From JANNVZ01 sp046155615 (lineage in GTDB: Bacteria; Bacteroidota; Bacteroidia; Flavobacteriales_D; Sanyastnellaceae), in NCBI GenBank assembly GCA_046155615.1, contig JBJXFP010000083.1, forward strand, positions 1 to 64,000: DNA of 64,000 nt, in the 5' to 3' direction. Under the pieces are notes generated by a model, which did no database searches, was not told the origin of the DNA, and saw only the letters and a program-made list of their open reading frames with translations. Made by a program: the position numbers and the translations under genes. Shown piece by piece: positions 26,277 through 34,444 of this stretch. Within the stretch, counting starts at the first letter, position 1; each line of letters starts with the position of its first letter.

Positions 26277-26380
26277 CACCCCTGACCCCTAAAGGGGAAG
26301 TTTGTGAGGCATTTCTGCACGAAAATTTTCCGCACATTATAACGGACCCTCGACAATTTCCCCTCAGGGGTTAGGGGAAT
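26277..26380. repeat. inverted repeat of C/G-rich CCCCTnA units
   Basis: The left arm (26277-26303, ending GGGGAA) and right arm (26351-26380) are imperfect inverted copies: each has CCCCT and GGGGAA blocks, and the arms are about 50 bases apart. It lies between two minus-strand genes, downstream of the LuxC-like gene. Similar short GC-rich inverted repeats occur between genes in many Bacteroidota; whether this family recurs in this genome cannot be seen here. Confidence 0.65.
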
Positions 26381-26386
26381 TATCGC

Positions 26387-27433
26387 TTACAGCCCTGTAA
26401 GAAACTGCATGGTATCCACACCGTCAGCATAGTCGGTAAGCTTGGGCTGCTGTGCCTTTCCGAATGGGATATAGCCGCGGCCTGCCACGCACTGCAACAC
26501 ATCGTCATTTTCTTTTAGCCGCTGTGCCAGATGTTCTGAGTTTTGGTATCGGCTGTAGTAGATGCTGGCCGTAGGCGAGGTCATGTTGTTGTCTTCTTTC
26601 AGCAATACAAATCCATTGTCAAGCAAATCCTCGCGATTCAACAGCCACACGGCCTTGTTGTAGTCGTAGTTGTTAGCGTATTTGTTGTGGTTGGCCACGT
26701 GCGCAAAAGGAAATATGCCTTTGAATAAGTGATCCAAATTGTAGCCTTCGGGCAAAAAGAGGTGCGACACATTGCGGCAGCCCAGGCCGAAGTAGTCGAA
26801 AATGTCGTGGCCAAGTCCAAGCATTTCCTCATCGGTTTCGGTGCCGGTTATCACCGCAGCACTGGTTCTGCTTTTGCGAATGATGTGCGGATACTGCGAG
26901 AAGTAATACCGGAAATAGCGTGATGAGTTGTTGCGGCCTGTGGCTATCACCGCATCAAAATCTGTCAGTTTGCCATCAGTATATGCTATGCACTGCGCCA
27001 ACGCTGGTTCAAGTTTTATCAGTATCTGCATCAGTGCGGGTATCAGCAGCTTGTCGTCAGCAGAGAGTTTTATCAGTGCTTTGTGCCCTGCGGCCAGCAC
27101 ACTCAGCACATCATGCAGGCCCACGGCAGGTATGTTTCCTGCACAGATTATTGCTACAGTTTTTTGCGAAGAAGCAGTAAGAGTATATGAACTCAGCCAT
27201 TGGGCTAAATCCTTTTCATTCAGAGCCATGCCCCAGGCTTTCAGCGCGCGGTATATGTTTTCCTCTGTAAACCATCCGTTGTATTGGTGCTGATTGCGAA
27301 TGATTTGTTTCACATCGTCAAATTCATTTTCCGTAAGGCCTGTGGCAAATCCGGGCCAGGTGTCACAGTCAGCCAGCGTGCTGAGACAATTTCCGAATTG
27401 AGCAAGTATGTGTTGGAAGCCTTTGCTGTGCAT
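26387..27433 (-). CDS. LuxC-family acyl-CoA reductase-like protein
   Basis: 348 residues of the LuxC/aldehyde-dehydrogenase-like fold. Segments AIICAGNIPAVGLHDVLSVLAAGHKALIK (nucleotide-binding start), TGRNNSSRYFRYYFSQYPHIIRK and the catalytic-cysteine region FDYFGLGCRNVSHLFLP are visible, the cysteine near residue 218. Reduces fatty acyl thioesters to aldehydes in characterised members; in vivo role here unknown. The gene diverges from a ferredoxin gene 68 bases away, a pairing that recurs in Bacteroidota as far as I recall. Confidence 0.85.
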   Translation of the reverse strand: MHSKGFQHILAQFGNCLSTLADCDTWPGFATGLTENEFDDVKQIIRNQHQYNGWFTEENIYRALKAWGMALNEKDLAQWLSSYTLTASSQKTVAIICAGNIPAVGLHDVLSVLAAGHKALIKLSADDKLLIPALMQILIKLEPALAQCIAYTDGKLTDFDAVIATGRNNSSRYFRYYFSQYPHIIRKSRTSAAVITGTETDEEMLGLGHDIFDYFGLGCRNVSHLFLPEGYNLDHLFKGIFPFAHVANHNKYANNYDYNKAVWLLNREDLLDNGFVLLKEDNNMTSPTASIYYSRYQNSEHLAQRLKENDDVLQCVAGRGYIPFGKAQQPKLTDYADGVDTMQFLTGL

Positions 27434-27450
27434 GAGTGATAAGTAGCAAT

Positions 27451-27458
27451 TATTTTCG
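27451..27458 (+). promoter_or_regulatory. putative -7 element of the ferredoxin gene
   Basis: TATTTTCG followed by CGGGC; this matches TAnnTTCG, the form seen at rpsU, mgtE and pheT. A weak TGTG lies 20 bases upstream. It overlaps the divergent region shared with the LuxC-like gene. Confidence 0.35.
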
Positions 27459-27501
27459 CGGGCAAATCTATCTTACGCAGAAAAAAACACAGGAGCAAGC
27501 C

Positions 27502-27852
27502 ATGGCGATAATGATAACGGACGAATGCATCAACTGCGGGGCGTGTGAACCGGAGTGCCCCAACAATGCAATATATGAGGGCGGGGCAGAGTGGAAATAC
27601 AGCGATGGCACGGGCCTGCGCGGCATCTTCGGGCCATTGGCCGGTGGTGCTGATGTGGATGCTGATGCCCCCGTGGAGCCTGTGAGCATGGATGTATATT
27701 ATATAGTAAGCGACAAGTGCACCGAGTGTGTAGGCTTTCATGACGAGCCACAATGTGCCGCAGTGTGCCCCGTGGACTGCTGCGTGGACGACCCTGACCA
27801 CCGCGAGTCGAAAGAGCAACTGCTGGCCAAGAAGGCGTTTATGCATTTGTGA
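27502..27852 (+). CDS. 4Fe-4S dicluster ferredoxin
   Basis: 116 residues starting at MAIMITDECINCGACEPECP (ATG 27502, preceded by AGGAG at 27491-27495). Cluster 1 ligands are C-x2-C-x2-C-x3-C in CINCGACEPEC; cluster 2 uses the cysteines of the KCTECVGF...QCAAVCPVDCC segment, with an insertion between them as in Bacteroidota 4Fe-4S ferredoxins. A small electron carrier, probably cytoplasmic. The divergent neighbour is an acyl-CoA reductase, which suggests it could supply electrons, though that reductase type normally uses NADPH. Confidence 0.9.
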   Translation: MAIMITDECINCGACEPECPNNAIYEGGAEWKYSDGTGLRGIFGPLAGGADVDADAPVEPVSMDVYYIVSDKCTECVGFHDEPQCAAVCPVDCCVDDPDHRESKEQLLAKKAFMHL

Positions 27853-28448
27853 AAATGGAAAGCTCTTGAATTCAGAATTTTGATATCCATGAAACAACAT
27901 GCAACCTACAATGCATTCCCTAAGTGTTTGGTTATACTCCGTTTGAAAATAAATTCAACGGTTGTTTCTTAACGGAGCAATTTGTTCATATGTGATCCGC
28001 GTACACAACTTCGAATCATAAGATATGGAGTGAAGTAAACTACTGTGTTGATGAATGGCAATCTGGCCATTTCATTTTACATCCATAAAATGTCTATAAG
28101 AGCAATCAATGTGCTTGTTCCTCCGGTATGTATCATGGATACAATGATTCTGAAAATTTCCCTTTAGTCGTATTTCTGAGCTAAGTCGTTATTCAGATGA
28201 ATAACAATTCGCTGCCGACAGGCATGGTTCATACGTTTTTGCAGCCAACCCATGTCGCTATAAGCATGCATCGTTTTCCCCTCATCTGCTTTTGCTCCAT
28301 TCCATCAAGAAGGAAAACTTTTCTTGATTGAAAAAAATCTCAAACGAGATCCATCTCGTACATCTCCCCGGTCGGACACAAACCATCGTTTGTGATGCTT
28401 AACCAACCGAAACAAATTTTTTCATAACAAACAATTCATTTAAACAAC
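27853..28448. other. 596-bp gene-free leader before the DUF4331 gene
   Basis: No open reading frame of note. Contains a 7-bp inverted pair CTCCGTT (27937-27943)/AACGGAG (27971-27977) and the 16-bp dyad described separately. The last 70 bases are AT-rich and lead to the DUF4331 ATG. Long upstream regions of this size often carry regulation, but no consensus promoter stands out. Confidence 0.5.
28344..28359. promoter_or_regulatory. 16-bp dyad, possible operator or hairpin
   Basis: ACGAGAT (28344-28350), CC, ATCTCGT (28353-28359): a perfect seven-base inverted repeat with a two-base centre, about 90 bases before the DUF4331 start. It is too tight for a good RNA hairpin but suits a dimeric DNA-binding protein. 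No U-run follows. Confidence 0.4.
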
Positions 28449-30524
28449 ATGAGTACATGCTACAACTTAGCGCGGACGTGCAGGATTTTTCTGCTCTCTG
28501 CCTTCGTGTTTGGTGCGGGCAATATGCTTGCCTCCAGCCACCGCGAAGCACCATTTATTGCCAACGATCCGTTGGCCGACAACACGGACCTCTATGCTTT
28601 CCGAAGCCCTGATGATCCGAACTACATCACCATCATTGCTAACTACATCCCGTTTCAAAAACCGGATGGAGGGCCTAACTACTATCAGTTTGGTACCAAT
28701 GTGCGCTACGAAATTCACATTGACAACAAGCTCAGCACAGCGGGTGACGATATCATTTATCGTTTCACTTTCTTCCAGACGAATCAAGATCCAACCACGT
28801 TCTTCAATATTCGCCTGGGTGCTGAAAACCACAAGACCACCTACATGCTGCAACGCAGCATCAATGGTGGCGCCTCGTTTCAAACCATCAAAACAAATGG
28901 CATTGTGCCGCCATACAACATTGGCCCACGCTCTATTGAAGGTGGTGCAGGTTTGAATAGCGATTACGAAACATTGTTCACCAATTCTATTACTACTGCC
29001 ACTACAGGCGAAACTGTTTTCGCTGGCCCTGTTGACGATCCATTCTTCGTGGACCTCGGTGGCATATTCGACTTGGGCGATGCTCCGCGACAAAACGGAA
29101 CTCCGCGCGATGGTGTTGCGTGCTACAACGTAAGTGCTATCTGTTTGAAAATTCCAATCAGCACTTTGCAGAAGGATGGCAAGACTGCCTCGCAAGCAAC
29201 CAGCATTCTTGATGGTGATTTTGTAATTGGCGTGTGGGCTTCTGCCAGCCGTCAGCAAATCAGAATTCTTAATCCTACCAACCAGGTGCAAGCACAAGGT
29301 GTGGAGAAATACACCGGACCATGGAGACAGATTTCGCGCATAGGCATGCCGCTTACGAATGAAGCTGTAATACCAGTTGGCAATAAAGATTTGTGGAACT
29401 CAACCACTCCTTATGCAGAGATAGCAGCACACAAAGAATACTTCTTCAATCCTGAGTTGAGCTTGTACATGGACGATGCTTTGTTTGGTGGCGCAGTGCC
29501 AGCTTTGGCTCCGCTTCGCATTCAGAAAAATTCATTGCAAGGTTTTGATTTCAGCTATGGTGCTGATGGACTTTATGGTCTGAAAAACACACCTGCAGTT
29601 GCAGGCACTGCCTTGGACGATGCCATCTTCGGAACATTGCTTTTGCCAGCACCGGGCAAGGCTCGTTCGGTTGACTTATGGCCCATATTCCACACTGGAG
29701 TTCCCAACCTTGCGCCCTATCAATTGGCAACAGGCAAAGCAGGCAATCCGCTTGCAAACGGAAAACCATTCATCAACAACTTCCTGCCAAATGGTGGTGA
29801 CATGCTTCGCTTGAACATGGCTGTGCCGCCAACTGATCGCAACTCTGAAGCCTTCAGCACATTGGGTCTTGTGGCCGCTGCTGTTTCCGGTTTGCTGGAT
29901 CCGGCTTACAACGCAAACACATCTATACAAGCCATACCAAACATGGATGGTTTCCCTAACGGCAGACGTTTGGAAGATGATGTTACACGCATCGAGTTGA
30001 TGGCAGTGGGCGGAATCGTTTTGGATGCAATCGGCCTTTGGGAAGATGACTACACTGCTGGTGATCCAAATCCTGTTACGCCAATGTTGCTTGCCAAACT
30101 GGGTTACACCACAGGCATTGAAGCCAACGACAAAGCATTCAGAACTTCATTCCCTTATGTGCAATTGCCTTGGGCCGGAACAGACAATTGCTGTCCGAAT
30201 GATGAGATGATGAGCATACGCAGCACTGAATATGGTGAGGCCAATCTTGGTTTTTCTGCTGCGGCTGTTACTGTGGTTGCAAGTCCAAATCCTTTTGTGA
30301 ACGAGACTTCTATCAAGTATCATGTGAGTGCCAGCACTGAGATTGCTATCTATGTGTACAACACTTCAGGCCAATTGGTTGAGACCTTGGTAAACAAAGT
30401 GCAGCCTGCCGGAAACTACACAGCTACATGGAACGCGGCCAGCATGGCTGAGGGCGTTTACATAGCCAACGTAGTGGCCGATGGCAAAGTGATTCACTCA
30501 AGTAAATTAGTTAAATCAGAATAA
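28449..30524 (+). CDS. DUF4331 protein with T9SS C-terminal sorting domain
   Basis: 691 residues. After a signal region (about 1-28), the protein opens with SSHREAPFIANDPLADNTDLYAFRSPDDP, the diagnostic start of DUF4331. The domain continues with several conserved aspartates and ends near residue 600. The C-terminus (ASPNPFVNETSIKYHVS...GVYIANVVADGKVIHSSKLVKSE) is a T9SS-like sorting domain. Function of DUF4331 is not known. It heads a same-strand cluster with a TPR lipoprotein and a TonB-dependent receptor, though a terminator-like hairpin follows its stop. Confidence 0.88.
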   Translation: MSTCYNLARTCRIFLLSAFVFGAGNMLASSHREAPFIANDPLADNTDLYAFRSPDDPNYITIIANYIPFQKPDGGPNYYQFGTNVRYEIHIDNKLSTAGDDIIYRFTFFQTNQDPTTFFNIRLGAENHKTTYMLQRSINGGASFQTIKTNGIVPPYNIGPRSIEGGAGLNSDYETLFTNSITTATTGETVFAGPVDDPFFVDLGGIFDLGDAPRQNGTPRDGVACYNVSAICLKIPISTLQKDGKTASQATSILDGDFVIGVWASASRQQIRILNPTNQVQAQGVEKYTGPWRQISRIGMPLTNEAVIPVGNKDLWNSTTPYAEIAAHKEYFFNPELSLYMDDALFGGAVPALAPLRIQKNSLQGFDFSYGADGLYGLKNTPAVAGTALDDAIFGTLLLPAPGKARSVDLWPIFHTGVPNLAPYQLATGKAGNPLANGKPFINNFLPNGGDMLRLNMAVPPTDRNSEAFSTLGLVAAAVSGLLDPAYNANTSIQAIPNMDGFPNGRRLEDDVTRIELMAVGGIVLDAIGLWEDDYTAGDPNPVTPMLLAKLGYTTGIEANDKAFRTSFPYVQLPWAGTDNCCPNDEMMSIRSTEYGEANLGFSAAAVTVVASPNPFVNETSIKYHVSASTEIAIYVYNTSGQLVETLVNKVQPAGNYTATWNAASMAEGVYIANVVADGKVIHSSKLVKSE

Positions 30525-30533
30525 ACTCTTTTG

Positions 30534-30573
30534 AAATGACTGTGCGTGGAATACGCTGCGCACGGTCATTTTA
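30534..30573 (+). terminator. terminator-like hairpin after the DUF4331 gene
   Basis: AAATGACTGTGCG (30534-30546) pairs with CGCACGGTCATTT (30559-30571), thirteen pairs with one G-T, loop 12, followed by TT. Moderately strong; may let some transcription continue into the TPR gene. Confidence 0.65.
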
Positions 30574-30737
30574 TCAAATCATTTATGGCACTCATTGCCA
30601 TTTGAACAGATTGTAAACGACACAAAGTATCAACTACAAAACACAGGCGAGATAAAATTCGTGAATATCCCTTCGATCCGTGCCATCTGTGTTCCATAGC
30701 AATACCTGAGTCACTAATGACAAAAAAATAAAAACAC

Positions 30738-32108
30738 ATGACACACACTACTACCATAAAAAATTGCTTAGCCATTTTGCTTATAGCTTTCATGGCAAGC
30801 ACTATAAATTCTTGCACTGACAGCAAAGCATCGGGCAATGAAAAAATGAATGTGCAAGCAGGCGAGTATCAACTGCCAGAATTGCTCACACGCCAGGGAG
30901 AACTGGCTGCAACTGCTGAATGGCAGAAGACATTAGAAGCAGTGAACACGACCAAAGAAAAAATCAAAAACAATCCACAGGACTTTGCTTCTTATATAAA
31001 ACTGGCCGAAATATTTATCAATGAGGCACGTGTGACGGGCGAACATGGACATTACTACCCTGCGATACTTGGGTTGATTGAAAATCTTCAGTCAAAAAAA
31101 CCCGACAATGAAATATTATTCAGGGCTCTCACTTTAAAATCATCTGTTTACTTGTCGCTGCATCAGTTTGCAACTGCAAAAGAATGTGCTACACAAGCGG
31201 TGCAATTGAATGCGAACAATGCGCAGATATACGGAGCATTGGTAGATGCCAATGTGGAATTGGGCAACTATGCTGAGGCAGTGAAGATGGCTGAGAAGAT
31301 GATGGAGATACGTCCTGACCTTATTTCCTATTCACGCGCTTCTTACTTAAGAGAAATACATGGCGACCCAAAAGGTGCTATTCAAGCTATGAACCTTGCA
31401 GTGGAATCGGGCTATGCAGGCTACGAGAATCTGGCATGGACCCGCAACACCCTTGGCGAGATACACGAAACATATGGCGACATCATGAACGCTGAAGTGC
31501 AATACAAAACCACTTTGCAAGAACGCCCGGGTTATCCATTTGCTATCGCAGGTCTTGCTTCTGTAGAAAAGAAAAAAGGAAACGTGGAGGAAGCTGAGAA
31601 ATTATTGAATCAAGCCTGTGCCATCATCCCTGAAGTTTCATTCTACGCTGACCTTGCTTCCATATATAAAGAGACAGGCAGAAAGGAATTGGCTGATAAA
31701 ACCATTATAGAGGTACTTGCTATGATGGCAGATGACGAAGCCAAAGGCCATGTAATGAATCTTGAATACGCCAAGCTCTATATGAACTTGATAGAAGACA
31801 ATAACAAGGCGCTTGAATATGCAATGAAAGAATATGAAGTGCGCCCGATGAACATAGATGTAAACAATGTGCTCGCAGAAATTTATTACAACAAAGGCGA
31901 CCTTGTGAAAGCAGAGGAACATCTCGCACTCGCGATGTCCACCAACAGTCAGAATCCGGAATTGCTGATGATTGCAGGCCTTATCTATACAGCCAATGGC
32001 AATAAAACACAAGGCGAACAATTGGTGAAACAAGCCAATGAATCAAACCCATATTTGAATGGAGAATTTGCCATTGAAACCACAAATAGAATAGTGGCTT
32101 CAAGATAG
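30738..32108 (+). CDS. TPR-repeat lipoprotein
   Basis: 456 residues. The signal segment ends in STINSC, giving a plausible lipobox with the lipid cysteine near residue 26. From about residue 100 to the end, helix pairs with the TPR pattern (for example ANNAQIYGALVDANVELGNY and NIDVNNVLAEIYYNKGDL) repeat roughly every 34 residues, eight or more times. Scaffold for protein-protein contacts at the periplasmic face of a membrane. It lies 30 bases before the TonB receptor gene and is probably cotranscribed with it. Confidence 0.85.
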   Translation: MTHTTTIKNCLAILLIAFMASTINSCTDSKASGNEKMNVQAGEYQLPELLTRQGELAATAEWQKTLEAVNTTKEKIKNNPQDFASYIKLAEIFINEARVTGEHGHYYPAILGLIENLQSKKPDNEILFRALTLKSSVYLSLHQFATAKECATQAVQLNANNAQIYGALVDANVELGNYAEAVKMAEKMMEIRPDLISYSRASYLREIHGDPKGAIQAMNLAVESGYAGYENLAWTRNTLGEIHETYGDIMNAEVQYKTTLQERPGYPFAIAGLASVEKKKGNVEEAEKLLNQACAIIPEVSFYADLASIYKETGRKELADKTIIEVLAMMADDEAKGHVMNLEYAKLYMNLIEDNNKALEYAMKEYEVRPMNIDVNNVLAEIYYNKGDLVKAEEHLALAMSTNSQNPELLMIAGLIYTANGNKTQGEQLVKQANESNPYLNGEFAIETTNRIVASR

Positions 32109-32138
32109 ATTTTGCTAAAGCAATAATTCTATACGACA

Positions 32139-34361
32139 ATGAAAACATTTGTACTTACTGCTTTTGCCATTGCAATTTTCGCTAAGAGCATTTCTGCACA
32201 AGTGCTGACGGGCAAAGTGACAGACACTCAAAATGTGCCCATCGAAGACGTGTACATTTTTCACACAAATTCCGAAAAGCATACGCACACCAATCACACA
32301 GGCCTGTTTCAAATGGAGCAGATGAAGAAGGGAGATACATTGGTGGTAAATCATATTGGATTTGAAGAAGTGCGCGTTGCAGTAGAGAATTTCGAGAAGC
32401 CACTTCTCATAGTGCTCAATGAAAAAACCATAGCTATAGATGAGGTGTTGATTACCGAAAGCATTGATGCACTCAATCTGATTACACGTATTGATTTGCA
32501 AACTTCACCTGTAAACAATTCGCAGGAGATACTGCGCAAAGTACCCGGCCTTTTCATTGGTCAACATGCAGGAGGCGGTAAGGCAGAACAAATCTTCTTG
32601 CGCGGATTTGATATTGACCACGGCACTGACATCAACTTGACTGTAGATGGAATGCCAGTGAACATGGTCTCACATGCACATGGACAAGGCTATGCGGATT
32701 TACATTTTGTAATTCCTGAAACGGTGGACAAGATTGACTTTGGCAAAGGCCCTTATGCGCCTGATCAAGGGAACTTCGCCACTGCGGGTTATGTGGCATT
32801 CAAAACTAAAGATCGCCTCAGCGAGAGTTTGATAAAATTGGGGGCGGGTCAGTTCAACAGCACACGCATGTTGGGCATGTTCAATGTGCTGAGCAATGAA
32901 AATCAATCGGCTTACATTGCTGCGGATTTTATTTCTAATGACGGGCCATTTGAAAGTCCTCAGAATTTCAAACGCAACAACTTGATGGTAAAATATTCAG
33001 TGCTGATGCCCGGCAATGGAAAGGTTTCAGTATTGCTCTCGCACTTCAATAGCTCTTGGGATGCAAGCGGACAAGTGCCACAACGTGCAGTAGATGCAGG
33101 CCTCATCACACGCTTCGGAGCTATAGATGATCGAGAAGGTGGTAATACCTCGCGCACCAACTTCGCAGTGGACTATTCTAAAAACATCAACGACTACACG
33201 GTCATCAAAAACACGATTTATTTTTCATTGTATGATTTTGAATTGTATTCCAACTTCACTTTTTTTCTGGAGGATAGCATCAATGGTGACCAGATAAAAC
33301 AAAAGGAGCACCGCCAAATGTTTGGAGTGAAGAGTGAGTTGAAAAACTTTTTCACTCTTGTTGGCAAGAAGGGTTCAATAGAATTTGCTGTTGGATTGCG
33401 CAGTGACCAAACAACGGATAGCGAATTGTCGCATACCGCGCAGCGCAAGATTTTGCTTGACAACATGCAACTGGGCGACATCAGCGAAACGAATTACTAC
33501 AGTTATGCCAATGCAGAATTTCACTTGGGCAAGTGGCTTATCAATCCTGCCATGCGTGTTGACTATTTTGAAAACAACTACAACAACCAATTAGACAGTG
33601 CATACAAAACGCAAAGTGCAGCAGCTGCCATTGTCAGCCCGAAGTTGAATATCCTTTACAACTATTCTAACCAGTTGCAGGTGTATTTGAAAACGGGCCG
33701 CGGCATTCACAGCAACGACACGCGAGTAGTGGTGCCAAAAGGAGGCAGAGAAATTTTGCCCGCAGCCACAGGTGCTGACCTTGGCTTTATCTGGAAGCCT
33801 GTGAAGAATATGATTGTCAACGCGGCTGCTTGGTATCTCTTTCTGGAACAAGAATTTGTTTACGTGGGCGATGCCGGTGTAGTAGAGCCAAGTGGGCGTA
33901 CGCAACGTCAAGGTGTTGACCTTGGAGTGCGTTATCAGCTTACTGATTGGCTCTTCTTAAATGCAGATGCCAATCAATGTATTGCTCGGTCCATGGACAA
34001 TGAAGAAGGTAATAATTTGATTCCACTTGTGCCTGATTTCACGGCCACGTGTGGCATCAGCGTTTTGCATTCGAAAGGTTTTTATGGAGGTGTAAGTACG
34101 CGTTATATGAAAGACCGCCCTGCCAATGAGGACAACAGCATAGTGGCCAATGGATACACCATTGTGGATGCAAATGCGGGCTATCGTTTCAAGCATGTCG
34201 ACCTGGCCCTTAGCATAGAAAATGTGCTGAACACTGAATGGAATGAGACTCAGTTTGCAACGGAGTCACGCTTACAAGGTGAACAACAAAGCGTGGAAGA
34301 AATTCACTTCACCCCGGGCATTCCGTTTTTTATGAAAGGGAGTTTGGGGTACAGGTTCTAA
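32139..34361 (+). CDS. TonB-dependent outer-membrane receptor
   Basis: 740 residues: signal peptide (about 1-20), carboxypeptidase-D-like beta domain (TGKVTDTQNVPIEDVYIFHTN, 25-105), plug domain (about 115-230) and a 22-strand-type barrel ending in aromatic residues (KGSLGYRF). The plug is unusually rich in histidine: FDIDHGTDINL and VSHAHGQGYADLHF. Such residues may bind a metal; the family seen in Proteobacteria beside DUF4331 and HupE-type nickel/cobalt proteins has similar features, from memory. Substrate unknown. No SusD-like partner is present. Confidence 0.92.
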   Translation: MKTFVLTAFAIAIFAKSISAQVLTGKVTDTQNVPIEDVYIFHTNSEKHTHTNHTGLFQMEQMKKGDTLVVNHIGFEEVRVAVENFEKPLLIVLNEKTIAIDEVLITESIDALNLITRIDLQTSPVNNSQEILRKVPGLFIGQHAGGGKAEQIFLRGFDIDHGTDINLTVDGMPVNMVSHAHGQGYADLHFVIPETVDKIDFGKGPYAPDQGNFATAGYVAFKTKDRLSESLIKLGAGQFNSTRMLGMFNVLSNENQSAYIAADFISNDGPFESPQNFKRNNLMVKYSVLMPGNGKVSVLLSHFNSSWDASGQVPQRAVDAGLITRFGAIDDREGGNTSRTNFAVDYSKNINDYTVIKNTIYFSLYDFELYSNFTFFLEDSINGDQIKQKEHRQMFGVKSELKNFFTLVGKKGSIEFAVGLRSDQTTDSELSHTAQRKILLDNMQLGDISETNYYSYANAEFHLGKWLINPAMRVDYFENNYNNQLDSAYKTQSAAAAIVSPKLNILYNYSNQLQVYLKTGRGIHSNDTRVVVPKGGREILPAATGADLGFIWKPVKNMIVNAAAWYLFLEQEFVYVGDAGVVEPSGRTQRQGVDLGVRYQLTDWLFLNADANQCIARSMDNEEGNNLIPLVPDFTATCGISVLHSKGFYGGVSTRYMKDRPANEDNSIVANGYTIVDANAGYRFKHVDLALSIENVLNTEWNETQFATESRLQGEQQSVEEIHFTPGIPFFMKGSLGYRF

Positions 34362-34444
34362 GTGTGAGAATTATTGAAATGGCGAACATGACCTCGCTAT
34401 GCGATTCGAATCGTAATTTATTGCTAACGGATTTCTCCGATTTC

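Noticed and set aside
27310..27900. 196-aa open frame on the minus strand
   Set aside because: Covers the start of the ferredoxin gene antisense; the ferredoxin has two cluster motifs and must be the real gene.
28467..29297. 276-aa open frame on the minus strand
   Set aside because: Lies inside the DUF4331 gene on the opposite strand; no motifs, and the DUF4331 frame is supported by its family signature and T9SS domain.
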